Assembly: GCA_030447505.1 (NCBI GenBank)
Contig: JAUJOT010000002.1
Span: forward strand, 434,001 to 498,000
Direction: 5' to 3'
DNA length: 64,000 nt
Origin: Solirubrobacteraceae bacterium
GTDB lineage: Bacteria; Actinomycetota; Thermoleophilia; Solirubrobacterales; Solirubrobacteraceae
In this document: positions 18,031 to 26,168 of the stretch, in pieces
How the letters are laid out: each line of letters opens with the position of its first letter
Numbering within the stretch: the stretch's first letter is position 1
Program-made: the position numbers and the translations under genes
Notes under the pieces: model-generated
What the model saw: only the letters and a program-made list of their open reading frames with translations
Database searches by the model: none
Told to the model about the DNA's origin: nothing

Positions 18031-18216
18031 CTAGCGCGGTCGGCCGGGGAGTCCCACCCCGGCCGGACCGCGGTCGTCTGGCAGCAGCGCGGCCGGTTGC
18101 GCCCCCGAGACGAGGATCGCGTACGGGTCGCGCGTGCGGCGCCACGGCAGGTCGCGGCCGTGCTCGTCGTACCACGTCAGGACGGCGTCCTGGAGCGGCG
18201 TGCGGGTCAGGCTCAG
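18031..18216 (-). pseudogene. N-terminal remnant of a mutY-like adenine glycosylase
   Basis: One frame behind uvrB, overlapping its TGA and ending at TAG 18031-18033, reads AVLTWYDEHGRDLPWRRTRD and continues PYAILVS. This is the hallmark start of MutY (LPWRxTRDPYxIxVSE, normally followed by MLQQT). After VS the homology stops and the frame runs into GAQPAALLPDD. Only about 35 of the usual 300 or more residues remain, and no ATG or GTG opens the frame. It is a decayed gene fragment. MutY removes adenine opposite 8-oxoguanine. Confidence 0.72.
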
Positions 18217-20240
18217 GCCGGCGCCTCGTTGGCCTGGGCGGTGAGCAGCTCGCGGCGCACGTCGCGGATCTCGTCGCGCACCCGCGCGGCGTACTCGAAG
18301 CGCAGCTCCTCGGCCGCGGCGAGCATCTCCTCCTCGAGCTCGACGATCGTCTGCTCGAGCTCGGAGAGCGACATCGCCGCTGACCCCGTCGCGACCCGCC
18401 CACGCCGCTTGCGCTTGCCCTTGCCCGGTAGCTTGGACTCCGACTGCAGGAACTCGGCGATGTCCGAGATCCCCTTGACGATCGTCGCGGCGGTGATGCC
18501 GTGCTGCTCGTTGTAGGCGAGCTGGATCGCGCGCCGGCGGTCGGTCTCCGACAGGGCCGCGCGCATCGCGTCGGTCTCCTTGTCGGCGTACATGAGGACC
18601 TTGCCCTCGATGTTGCGCGCCGCGCGGCCGATCGTCTGGATCAGCGACGTCTCCCCGCGCAGGAAGCCCTCCTTGTCGGCGTCGAGGATCGCGACGAGCG
18701 AGACCTCGGGCAGGTCGAGCCCCTCGCGCAGCAGGTTGACGCCCACGAGCACGTCGTACTCCCCCAGCCGCAGGTCGCGGATGATCTGGATGCGCTCGAG
18801 CGTGTCGATCTCCGAGTGCAGGTAGCGGACCTTGAAGCCCATCTCGAGCAGGTAGTCCGTGAGGTCCTCGCTCATCTTCTTCGTCAGCGTCGTGACGAGC
18901 GTGCGCTCCTCGCGGTCGACGACGCTGCGGATCTCGTTCATCAGGTCGTCGATCTGGTTGCGCGTCTCGCGCACCTCGACGATCGGGTCGACGATCCCCG
19001 TCGGGCGCACGATCTGCTCGACGACGCGGCCCGAGTTGGCCTTCTCGTACCTGCCCGGCGTCGCTGAGACGAACACGACCGTCGGCGTGATCGAGAGGAA
19101 CTCGTCGAACTTCTGTGGACGGTTGTCGAGCGCGCTCGGCAGGCGGAAGCCGTAGTCGACGAGCGTCTGCTTGCGCGAGCGGTCGCCCTCGTACATGCCG
19201 CCGATCTGCGGCACGGTCTGGTGCGATTCGTCGAGGAAGCAGACGAAGTCCTCAGGGAAGTAGTCGATCAGGCAGTACGGGCGCGCGCCGGGCGGGCGGC
19301 CGTCGAGGATCCGCGAGTAGTTCTCGATCCCGTTGCAGAAGCCCATCTCGCGCAGCATCTCCATGTCGTACTGCGTGCGCTGCCTGAGCCGGTGCGATTC
19401 GAGCAGCTTGCCCTCCGCCTCGAGCTCCGCGCAGCGCTCGTTGAGCTCGCGCGCGATCTCCTGCACGGAGCGGTCGATCATGCCCTCCTTGACGTTGTAG
19501 TGCGTCGCCGGCCAGACGGCGACGTGCTCGAGGTCGTCGGCGATCAACTCGCCCGTCAGCGGGTCGAAGTGCTGCAGGCGCTCGACCTCGTCGCCGAAGA
19601 GCGTCACGCGGAAGGCGGTCTCCTCGTAGGCGGGAAAGACCTCGAGGCACTCGCCGCGCACCCGGAAGGTGCCGCGCCCGAGCGCGGTGTCGTTGCGCGT
19701 GTACTGGATCGAGACGAGCTTTCGCAGCAGCTCGTCGCGATCGACGAGGTCGCCCCTGCGCAGGACCTGCATGTTCATCTCGTAGGTCTCCGGCGAGCCG
19801 AGGCCGAAGATCGCGGACACGCTGGCGACGATGATCACGTCGCGGCGGGCGAAGAGCGCGGCGGTCGCGGCGTGGCGCAGGCGGTCGACCTCCTCGTTGA
19901 TCGCCGAGTCCTTCTCGATGTAGAGGTCGCGCGAGGGCACGTACGCCTCGGGCTGGTAGTAGTCGTAGTAGGAGACGAAGTACTCGACCGCGTTGTCGGG
20001 GAAGAACGTGCGGAACTCGTTGCACAGCTGCGCGGCGAGCGTCTTGTTGTGAGCCAGTACGAGCGTCGGGCGCTGGAGCTCCTCGATGACGCCGGCCATC
20101 GTCATCGTCTTGCCGGTGCCGGTCGCGCCGAGCAGCGTCGTGAAGCGATCGCCGTCGCGCACCGCGCGGGCGATCTGCGCGATCGCCGCGGGCTGGTCGG
20201 CGGCCGGGGTGAAGATGTCGTCGAGCTTGAACTCGGGCAC
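18213..20240 (-). CDS. uvrB: Excinuclease ABC subunit B
   Basis: 675 aa, normal UvrB size, with the GTG at 20240 chosen because the conserved start ([18 protein letters not shown]) begins there. Walker A is GATGTGKT. The beta-hairpin [12 protein letters not shown] that clamps damaged DNA, the helicase box [13 protein letters not shown] and motif [26 protein letters not shown] are intact. The C-terminal UVR motif ([24 protein letters not shown]) that binds UvrC is present. It acts in nucleotide excision repair with UvrA and UvrC, which are not in this window. Confidence 0.97.
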   Translation of the reverse strand: MPEFKLDDIFTPAADQPAAIAQIARAVRDGDRFTTLLGATGTGKTMTMAGVIEELQRPTLVLAHNKTLAAQLCNEFRTFFPDNAVEYFVSYYDYYQPEAYVPSRDLYIEKDSAINEEVDRLRHAATAALFARRDVIIVASVSAIFGLGSPETYEMNMQVLRRGDLVDRDELLRKLVSIQYTRNDTALGRGTFRVRGECLEVFPAYEETAFRVTLFGDEVERLQHFDPLTGELIADDLEHVAVWPATHYNVKEGMIDRSVQEIARELNERCAELEAEGKLLESHRLRQRTQYDMEMLREMGFCNGIENYSRILDGRPPGARPYCLIDYFPEDFVCFLDESHQTVPQIGGMYEGDRSRKQTLVDYGFRLPSALDNRPQKFDEFLSITPTVVFVSATPGRYEKANSGRVVEQIVRPTGIVDPIVEVRETRNQIDDLMNEIRSVVDREERTLVTTLTKKMSEDLTDYLLEMGFKVRYLHSEIDTLERIQIIRDLRLGEYDVLVGVNLLREGLDLPEVSLVAILDADKEGFLRGETSLIQTIGRAARNIEGKVLMYADKETDAMRAALSETDRRRAIQLAYNEQHGITAATIVKGISDIAEFLQSESKLPGKGKRKRRGRVATGSAAMSLSELEQTIVELEEEMLAAAEELRFEYAARVRDEIRDVRRELLTAQANEAPA

Positions 20241-20246
20241 CGGCCA

Positions 20247-20252
20247 ACGATA
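20247..20252 (-). promoter_or_regulatory. Leaderless -10 box of uvrB
   Basis: TATCGT on the minus strand, 6 nt before the GTG start of uvrB, with no Shine-Dalgarno between. This spacing places the transcript start at the start codon. No convincing -35 or SOS box is seen upstream. Confidence 0.5.
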
Positions 20253-20342
20253 GCGGCGGCTGCGGCCGGGGCCGGGCCGCAACCGCCGATCAGCTTCGCC
20301 TCGTCGTCGCGGCGCCCTGACCCGCCAGAGGCGCAGCGGATA

Positions 20343-20366
20343 CGCCCGCCGCGCCGGCGGCGGGCG
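20343..20366 (-). terminator. Strong hairpin after the 20374 gene
   Basis: A perfect 10-bp stem (CGCCCGCCGC / GCGGCGGGCG) with a 4-nt loop lies 7 nt downstream of the stop codon at 20374, in the right place for a terminator of that minus-strand gene. No T-run follows, which is common in high-GC actinobacteria. Confidence 0.6.
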
Positions 20367-20373
20367 CGTCCGT

Positions 20374-21690
20374 TCAGCGCCTGTTGTTGCGCACGTACAC
20401 GCGCCCGTTGCGGATCACCGTCAGGCGCAGCCGCTGACGGCTCGTGATCGGGCCTGGCCGCAGCGCGCGATACGCGAACTCGATCGTCCGCGTGTCGAGG
20501 TCGATCGGCAGGATCAGCGTCAGCTTGCCGCCGCGGCGCGACTTCAGCCCGGTCTTGACCAGGCGCCGCTTGCCGTCCCGACGGATGTGATAGACGTCGA
20601 TCCGCGCGCCGACGATGCCGCGCCCGCTGCGCGTGCGCAGCACCCCACGCGTGACGACGCGGTTGCCGAAGCGGCTCGTGTAGCGCCGGCGGTTTCCGGA
20701 CCTCGCCTTGACGAACCTCATCCGCAGCAGTCCGCGCAGCGCTGCCTGGCGCTGCGCCGACGAGCCCGTGACGACGTTCGGTCGGGGGAACTCGACGGGA
20801 CCGTAGACGTTCGTCTCGTTGCCGGCCGCGTCCTGGACGACGATCTCGACGGCGTGCGGACCCTGCGGCAGTGTGCGCACGTCGACGGTCACCTGCGCGG
20901 CCTTCACCGCCGCGGGGCAGGGCACGCGCACGTTGAACTGGTGGGGGTCGTCGTCGGCGGGGTGCACGTCGGCGCACGGCGCGGGCGCGAGCGCAACCGC
21001 CTGCGTGGGCTTGCCGTCGACCTTGATCAGCGCGCGATAGACGCCGCCGCCGACGTCCGCGGCGTCGAAGCCGACGCGCAGCCTGCCGGAGACGTCGCCG
21101 TCGTCGAGCACGCGGACGTTGCCGACCGCCGGCGGTAGCACGTCCTCCAGCGAGACGTACATGTGCGTGGCGCTGACGCCGACGGGTCGGGTGCACGTCC
21201 TTCCGGAGTTCGTGCACAGCACCCTGAACTCGAGGTAGCTGCCGTTGAGTCCCTGCTTGTCGAGCGGAGCGGTGAGATCGGCGACGCAGCTGGAGGTCGG
21301 CGACGGCGCGCAGCTCTCGAGCAGGGCGGTGTCGGTTCGCATCAGGTAGGAGATGTCCTCCGGCTCGCTGCTCGGGCCCAGGCCGCGCGTCGCTCGCCTC
21401 GCTTGGACGCGGACGATCCGCGTGCCCGCCGGCGCGTCGAAGCGCCAGCTCGCGCTCGCGTTGCCGTTCGGCTGCGGTTCGGGGAGGGCGGCGAAGAGCG
21501 CGCCGTTCTGCGCGCAGGTGTTCGCGGTCAGCCCGCCGGGCGTCGACGAGGGGACCCAGCCGTCGGCGGCGTTGGGCTGGCCGAGCGGGTCGTGACAGGA
21601 GGTGACGAGGTACTCGTCGGCGCTCGCCGCGGCCGGTGAGAGCAGCAGCAGGCCGACCACGGCGGCCGGCACCCAGAACGATCGCAGCAT
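20374..21690 (-). CDS. Secreted protein with Ig-like domains, unknown function
   Basis: 438 aa. It has a clear signal peptide ([23 protein letters not shown], cut near residue 24). The mature protein is beta-rich with six to eight cysteines, probably in disulfides. Segments such as [20 protein letters not shown] and [18 protein letters not shown] resemble the bacterial Ig-like/fibronectin-like repeats often found in large secreted actinobacterial proteins. The last 100 residues are basic ([22 protein letters not shown]) and may contact wall polymers. No enzyme motif is visible. It stands alone between uvrB and a lytic transglycosylase. Confidence 0.75.
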   Translation of the reverse strand: MLRSFWVPAAVVGLLLLSPAAASADEYLVTSCHDPLGQPNAADGWVPSSTPGGLTANTCAQNGALFAALPEPQPNGNASASWRFDAPAGTRIVRVQARRATRGLGPSSEPEDISYLMRTDTALLESCAPSPTSSCVADLTAPLDKQGLNGSYLEFRVLCTNSGRTCTRPVGVSATHMYVSLEDVLPPAVGNVRVLDDGDVSGRLRVGFDAADVGGGVYRALIKVDGKPTQAVALAPAPCADVHPADDDPHQFNVRVPCPAAVKAAQVTVDVRTLPQGPHAVEIVVQDAAGNETNVYGPVEFPRPNVVTGSSAQRQAALRGLLRMRFVKARSGNRRRYTSRFGNRVVTRGVLRTRSGRGIVGARIDVYHIRRDGKRRLVKTGLKSRRGGKLTLILPIDLDTRTIEFAYRALRPGPITSRQRLRLTVIRNGRVYVRNNRR

Positions 21691-21855
21691 CAGATTTCCC
21701 CCACCGTCGTGGCACCCGTGCCGGTTATCGACCCGTAGCTACGTCTCGGGCGTTGCAGCGGGGGCATCGTGAGAACGTCGATTTCCCCTGCATTCGACCG
21801 CCTCACCGGACCCCGCTGTCGGCATCGTTGCAGGTCGGCGCTTCGAGCGCCACCG

Positions 21856-22503
21856 CTACAGCCCCAGCTCGCGGTCGTACTTCTCGCGATAGTCCTGGCG
21901 CGCGTCCAGCACGCGCGAGACGTACTCGCGTGTTTCGGTGAACGGGATCTGCTCGATGACGAACGCCCGCTCGGACATGCTGGCCTCGGCGATCCAGCGA
22001 TCGACGTTGCCCTCGCCGCCGTTGTAGGCGGCGAGCGCGAGGACGGTGTTGTCGCCGTAGCGTTCGAGCAGGTAGCGCAGGTAGAAGGCGCCGTAGGAGA
22101 TGTTGATCTGCGGCGTCGACAGGTCGCCCTGCTGAAAGCGGGTGGCGCCCGACAGGCGCGCGATGTAGCGGGCGGTCTGCGGCGTGATCTGCATCAGCCC
22201 GCGCGCCCCCGCGCGCGAGGTGGCGTCGCGGAAGCGCGACTCGGCGTAGATCACGGCCGCCAGCAGCGACGGGTCGAGATCCTTCGCCTCGGCCTGCTGG
22301 CGGATGATGTCCTCGTGCGCGAGCGGCAACGCGAGCTCGCGCATGACGTCGGGCAGCCGCGGAAGCAGGACGCTCGCAACAAGCGCGGCCAGCAGCGCGA
22401 CCCCGAGCGTCAGCGTCGCGCGGCGCCGCCGGCGGCGGCGAAACGCGGCGTGCGACCGGCGGCGGGTCGCGGGCGCTCTGGCTGAGGCGGTGCGCGTGCT
22501 CAT
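21856..22503 (-). CDS. Lytic transglycosylase, SLT domain, membrane anchored
   Basis: 215 aa. A very basic N-terminus precedes one membrane span (ATLTLGVALLAALVASVLL). The outside domain is a complete SLT/GH23 fold: YAESRFRDATSRAGARGLMQ with the catalytic Glu in the ES motif, TPQTARYIARLSG, and LALAAYNGGEGNVDRW. It cleaves the MurNAc-GlcNAc bond of peptidoglycan to a 1,6-anhydro product. The ATG overlaps the coaE stop (ATGA), so it is translated together with coaE. Confidence 0.92.
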   Translation of the reverse strand: MSTRTASARAPATRRRSHAAFRRRRRRRATLTLGVALLAALVASVLLPRLPDVMRELALPLAHEDIIRQQAEAKDLDPSLLAAVIYAESRFRDATSRAGARGLMQITPQTARYIARLSGATRFQQGDLSTPQINISYGAFYLRYLLERYGDNTVLALAAYNGGEGNVDRWIAEASMSERAFVIEQIPFTETREYVSRVLDARQDYREKYDRELGL

Positions 22504-23156
22504 CGGCTGCCCAGACTCGACAGCACGCCGGACAGCTCGCGCTCGAGCTCCTCGATCGTGCCGCTGTTGGACACCGTGTACGTCGCGCGGCGGGCTTTCT
22601 CCTCCTGCGGGAGCTGCCGCGCTGCGCGCTCGTCAACGCCGACATGACCGCGCGCGGCGGCGCGCTGCGTCCGCACCGCCTCGTCGGCGACGACCGCGAC
22701 GGTCGCGTCGTAGATCGCCTCCATGCCGGCCTCGAACAGCAGCGGCGTCTCGACGACCGCGGCGGCCGGCGCCGGCTCGCACGCCGCGATCTGCTCGCGC
22801 CAGGCAGCGATCCGCGCCGCCACGCGGGGCCATACCTGACCTTCGAGCCAGGCGCGCTCGGAGGGCGCGGTGAACGCCCGCGCAGCGATCGCGGCGCGGT
22901 CGACGACGCCGCCGGGCGCGACCTGCTCGCCCCAGCGCGCGACGACGAGGTCGCGCAGCTCGGGCGAGGCGTACAGCTCGTGGACGACCGCGTCGGTCGA
23001 CAGCGTCGCCGCCCCGAGCCGTTTCAGTGCATCCAGGGCAGTCGACTTGCCTGCTCCCATTCCCCCGGTCAGACCGACGAACGGGACCTTCGCCGGCGAC
23101 CCTGCGTCAGGTCCCGGCGCGATCGTCCGCCTCGGGCTCGACGGCCTCGGGCTCAT
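22500..23156 (-). CDS. coaE: Dephospho-CoA kinase
   Basis: 218 aa. The P-loop GGMGAGKST and the substrate loop STDAVVHELY with VVETPLLFEAG are diagnostic of CoaE, which phosphorylates dephospho-CoA in the last step of CoA synthesis. The only in-frame ATG near the conserved start is 23156. This adds about 22 residues before VPFVGLTGG and makes the gene overlap rpsA by 50 bp. No closer GTG or TTG exists in frame. The stop overlaps the start of the transglycosylase. Confidence 0.93.
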   Translation of the reverse strand: MSPRPSSPRRTIAPGPDAGSPAKVPFVGLTGGMGAGKSTALDALKRLGAATLSTDAVVHELYASPELRDLVVARWGEQVAPGGVVDRAAIAARAFTAPSERAWLEGQVWPRVAARIAAWREQIAACEPAPAAAVVETPLLFEAGMEAIYDATVAVVADEAVRTQRAAARGHVGVDERAARQLPQEEKARRATYTVSNSGTIEELERELSGVLSSLGSR

Positions 23157-24525
23157 CGCCTGCGGCGACGGCGACGCGCGCGTCGGCAGCGATCGCCTCC
23201 GCCCCGCCCGCGCCGGCGTCGGCGTCGGCGTCGGGCTTCGCGACGCCCGCGTCGGCCTGCGCCGCGGGCGCATCCAGGTCACCTGCGAACACCTCTTCGC
23301 TGAGTCCCAGCGCGGGGACGTCGTCGAGATCGCCGGCACCCTCCTCGGCGCCGTCCGACAACGCGGCGAGCTCCTCGGGCGGCAGCACCTTCGGCTCGAG
23401 CACCTGGCCCTCGACGCGCTTGACGCTCAGCGACAGGCGCCGCCGCTCGGAGTCGATCTCGAGGATCTTCACCTTCACGTCGTCGCCCGGCGCGACGATC
23501 TCGCGCGGGTTCTCGACATGATGCGGCGCAAGCTCGGAGATGTGCACGAGACCCTCGACGCCGTCCAGGATCTCGACGAAGGCGCCGAACGTCACGACCT
23601 TCGTGACCGTGCCCTCGAGCTCGTCGCCGACGTTGTACGTGTCGACGACACGCTGCCACGGGTCCTCCTGCGTCTGCTTGAGCCCGAGCGAGATGCGCTG
23701 GCGATCGCGGTCGATGTCGAGCACCTTGACCGCGACGGTGTCGCCGATCGAGAGGATCTCGCTGGGGTGGTTGACGTGCGACCACGACAGCTCGGAGATG
23801 TGGATCAGACCGTCGATGCCGTTGAGGTCGACGAACGCGCCGAAGTCGACGATGTTCGAGATCTGGCCCTCGACGATCAGACCCGGCTGCAGGCGGTCGA
23901 GGATCTCCTGGCGCTGCTCCTTGCGCTCCTCCTCGAGCACGGCGCGCCGGGACAGGACGACGTTGTTGCGCGAGCGGTTGAGCTCGATCACCTTGCACTC
24001 GATCTTCGTGTGCAGGTACTCGTCGAGGTTCGGGACGCGGCGGATGTCGACGAGCGAGGCGGGCAGGAAGCCGCGCACCCCGAGGTCGATGATCAGGCCG
24101 CCCTTGACGACCTCGATGACCGTCCCCTCGACGGGCTCGCCGGACTCGGCCGCCGCCTCGATGCGCCGCCACGCCTTCTCGAAGCGGGCGCGCTTCTTGG
24201 ACATGATCAGGCGGCCGTCCTGATCCTCCTTCGTGAGGACGAGCGCGTCGACCTCCTCGCCCATCTCGACCTCGTCGTGCGGGTCGACGGCCTTGCGGAT
24301 CGAAAGCTCGTTGGAGGGGATGACCCCCTCGCTCTTGTAGCCGATGTCGACGAGGACCTCGTCGTTGTCGATCCGGACGACGATGCCGGTGACGACCTCG
24401 CCCTCCTCGAAGAGCGTGAACGTCGCGTCGTAGTTCGGGACGATCTGCCCGTCGATCTCGAGCAGCAGACCGTCTGAGCCTTCGACGACCTTCGCTGCTG
24501 ACCCTGCGTCGGTGACAGTTGACAT
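23107..24525 (-). CDS. rpsA: 30S ribosomal protein S1
   Basis: 472 aa. Four S1 domains follow one another: the first in EGEVVTGIVVRIDNDEVLVDIG, then GEPVEGTVIEVVKGGLIIDLG, VEGQISNIVDFGAFVDL and LEGTVTKVVTFGAFVEI, the last two with the VNHPSEILSIGD and VENPREIVAPGD signatures. Four-domain S1 is usual in actinobacteria. After residue about 375 an Ala/Asp/Glu-rich acidic tail of some 90 residues follows, which is likely disordered. A TAACCT box (24535-24540) 9 nt before the ATG suggests a leaderless message. Confidence 0.96.
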   Translation of the reverse strand: MSTVTDAGSAAKVVEGSDGLLLEIDGQIVPNYDATFTLFEEGEVVTGIVVRIDNDEVLVDIGYKSEGVIPSNELSIRKAVDPHDEVEMGEEVDALVLTKEDQDGRLIMSKKRARFEKAWRRIEAAAESGEPVEGTVIEVVKGGLIIDLGVRGFLPASLVDIRRVPNLDEYLHTKIECKVIELNRSRNNVVLSRRAVLEEERKEQRQEILDRLQPGLIVEGQISNIVDFGAFVDLNGIDGLIHISELSWSHVNHPSEILSIGDTVAVKVLDIDRDRQRISLGLKQTQEDPWQRVVDTYNVGDELEGTVTKVVTFGAFVEILDGVEGLVHISELAPHHVENPREIVAPGDDVKVKILEIDSERRRLSLSVKRVEGQVLEPKVLPPEELAALSDGAEEGAGDLDDVPALGLSEEVFAGDLDAPAAQADAGVAKPDADADAGAGGAEAIAADARVAVAAGDEPEAVEPEADDRAGT

Positions 24526-24561
24526 GTGACGGGGAGGTTAGCGCCCTTACAATCCGGCCGC
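24526..24561. promoter_or_regulatory. Divergent promoter region in 36 bp (rpsA / flavoprotein)
   Basis: Only 36 bases separate the two start codons, yet each side has a -10: TAACCT on the minus strand (24535-24540, 9 nt from the rpsA ATG) and TACAAT on the plus strand (24548-24553, 8 nt from the ATG at 24562). Both would give leaderless messages, and each -35 must lie at or inside the opposite gene start. Confidence 0.55.
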
Positions 24562-25710
24562 ATGCCAATTCGAGCCACCAAGCGGGGCGGTGCACGGACG
24601 CCGCTGCACGGCGAATGGGACGTGCTGATCTGCGGTGCGAGCTTCGCCGGGCTGACGGTCGCGCGCGAGCTCGCGCGCACCGACGCGCGCGTGCTGATGA
24701 TCGATCGCTACGAGATCGGCGAGCGCCAGACGAGCGCCTGCGCGGCGCCGACGACATGGCTCGAGCAGCTCGGCCTGATGGACGCCGTCCAGCAGACGTT
24801 CGACGAGCTCGTCGTGCACGTTCCCGACCATACGTACCGCTGGCCGCTGCCGTTTGCGTTCTCGACGTTCGACTACCGTCGCATCTGCGCGCTGCTGCGC
24901 GAGCAGTCCGAGGGCTCCGCGCAGTTCGAGACGGCGACGATCAAGGGCGCGCCCTCGCGCACGGGCTTCACCGTCCACACCGACCGCGGCGACCTCAGCG
25001 CTCCGCTGATCGTCGACGCGCTCGGCTGGCGGCGGATCCTCGGCGCCGGCGCGAATGTCCAGCCGCCCAACGCGCGCCTGTCGCGCGGCCTGGAGGTCCA
25101 TCCGCACGCGAGCGGCTCGGACCTCGAGCTGTGGATCGACCCGAAGTACGTGCGGCGCGGCTACTCGTGGTCGTTTCCGGCCGACGGCGAGCTGCGCGTC
25201 GGCGTCGGCTCCTTCGATCCGCACGACCACGTCAAGGAGCCGACGCTGCAGCTCGCGTCCGACGTCGGCGTGCCGGCCGAGCGCTGGCAGGGCAACTGGA
25301 TCCCGCATCAGCTGCGGCCCGCCGTCGAGGACGGGATCTTCTTCGTGGGCGACTCGGCGGGCCATTGCCTGCCGACGACGGCGGAGGGCATCCGCCCCGC
25401 GTTCTACTTCGGGATCGCGCTCGGGCGCGAGCTCGTCGACGTCGTCGAGGGCCGCCAGACGCGCGAGCAGGCGCTGACGCGCTACGGCGCGTTCTCGCAC
25501 GACCACCTGTGGCAGTACCGCTGGCTGCTGCGCGTGCAGAACTGGGTCGGACGGATCACGCCGACGCGGCTGCTGTCGCCGGTGATCGGCGCGATCAGCG
25601 CGCCGCGTCTCGTGCGCTGGTCCTTCGGTCACTACCGCGACATCTGCGCGCCGGAGTTCGTGCTGCAGGGGCCGCCCGCGCCCGCGCGGCGCGGCGCGAT
25701 CGCGGCGTAG
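24562..25710 (+). CDS. FAD-dependent oxidoreductase, geranylgeranyl-reductase-like
   Basis: 382 aa from ATG 24562; an upstream ATG at 24526 would overlap the rpsA promoter and is disfavoured. The FAD-binding Rossmann motif is WDVLICGASFAGLTVARELA (GxGxxG variant GASFAG). The second FAD site is FVGDSAGHCLPTTAEGIRPAF, the GD motif of the geranylgeranyl reductase/PHBH superfamily. Such enzymes reduce isoprenoid chains or hydroxylate aromatic substrates; which applies here is not clear. No membrane segment is present. Confidence 0.82.
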   Translation: MPIRATKRGGARTPLHGEWDVLICGASFAGLTVARELARTDARVLMIDRYEIGERQTSACAAPTTWLEQLGLMDAVQQTFDELVVHVPDHTYRWPLPFAFSTFDYRRICALLREQSEGSAQFETATIKGAPSRTGFTVHTDRGDLSAPLIVDALGWRRILGAGANVQPPNARLSRGLEVHPHASGSDLELWIDPKYVRRGYSWSFPADGELRVGVGSFDPHDHVKEPTLQLASDVGVPAERWQGNWIPHQLRPAVEDGIFFVGDSAGHCLPTTAEGIRPAFYFGIALGRELVDVVEGRQTREQALTRYGAFSHDHLWQYRWLLRVQNWVGRITPTRLLSPVIGAISAPRLVRWSFGHYRDICAPEFVLQGPPAPARRGAIAA

Positions 25711-25722
25711 CGATCGAAGCGG

Positions 25723-26166
25723 TCAGTCGCGCACGACCAGGTACGTCCCGATCGCCAGCAGCACGATGCCGGCGACCCGCACCACCGTCACCGGCTGCTT
25801 GACGACGCCGAGCAGCCCGAAGTGGTCGACGACCACCGACACGGCGAGCTGTCCTGCGATCGTCGCCGCGACGACGCCGCCGGCGCCGAGCGAGCGGACC
25901 GTCACCAGCACCGACGTGATGTATGCCGCGCCCAGCAGCCCGCCGGAGAGGTAGTACCAGGTCAGGTGCCGCGCTTCGGCGATCTGGCCCAGGCCGCCCC
26001 TCGCGAGCGCCGCGATGCAGGCCAGCGCGACCGTCCCGATCGCGAACGACACGAACGCCGCCTGCCAGGTCCCGATCGTCTTGCCGAGCATCGAGTTGAT
26101 CGGCGCCTGCAGCGCTACGAGGCCGCCTGTGAACGCCGTCAGCAGCACGGCGGCGCCACGGTCCAC
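25723..26166 (-). CDS. YdcZ-type (DMT superfamily) membrane protein
   Basis: 147 aa with five hydrophobic helices. The start is the GTG at 26166, 2 nt after the polA stop. The motif FTGGLVALQAPINSMLGKTIGTWQAAFVSFAIG is typical of the DUF606/YdcZ family, half-size relatives of drug/metabolite transporters that usually act as dimers. Substrate is unknown. Coupling to polA is positional only. Confidence 0.82.
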   Translation of the reverse strand: MDRGAAVLLTAFTGGLVALQAPINSMLGKTIGTWQAAFVSFAIGTVALACIAALARGGLGQIAEARHLTWYYLSGGLLGAAYITSVLVTVRSLGAGGVVAATIAGQLAVSVVVDHFGLLGVVKQPVTVVRVAGIVLLAIGTYLVVRD

Positions 26167-26168
26167 GG

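Noticed and set aside
24519-24553. TTGACA with TACAAT as a consensus promoter
   Set aside because: The spacing is 23 nt, too long for a sigma-70 type promoter; only the TACAAT box is kept.
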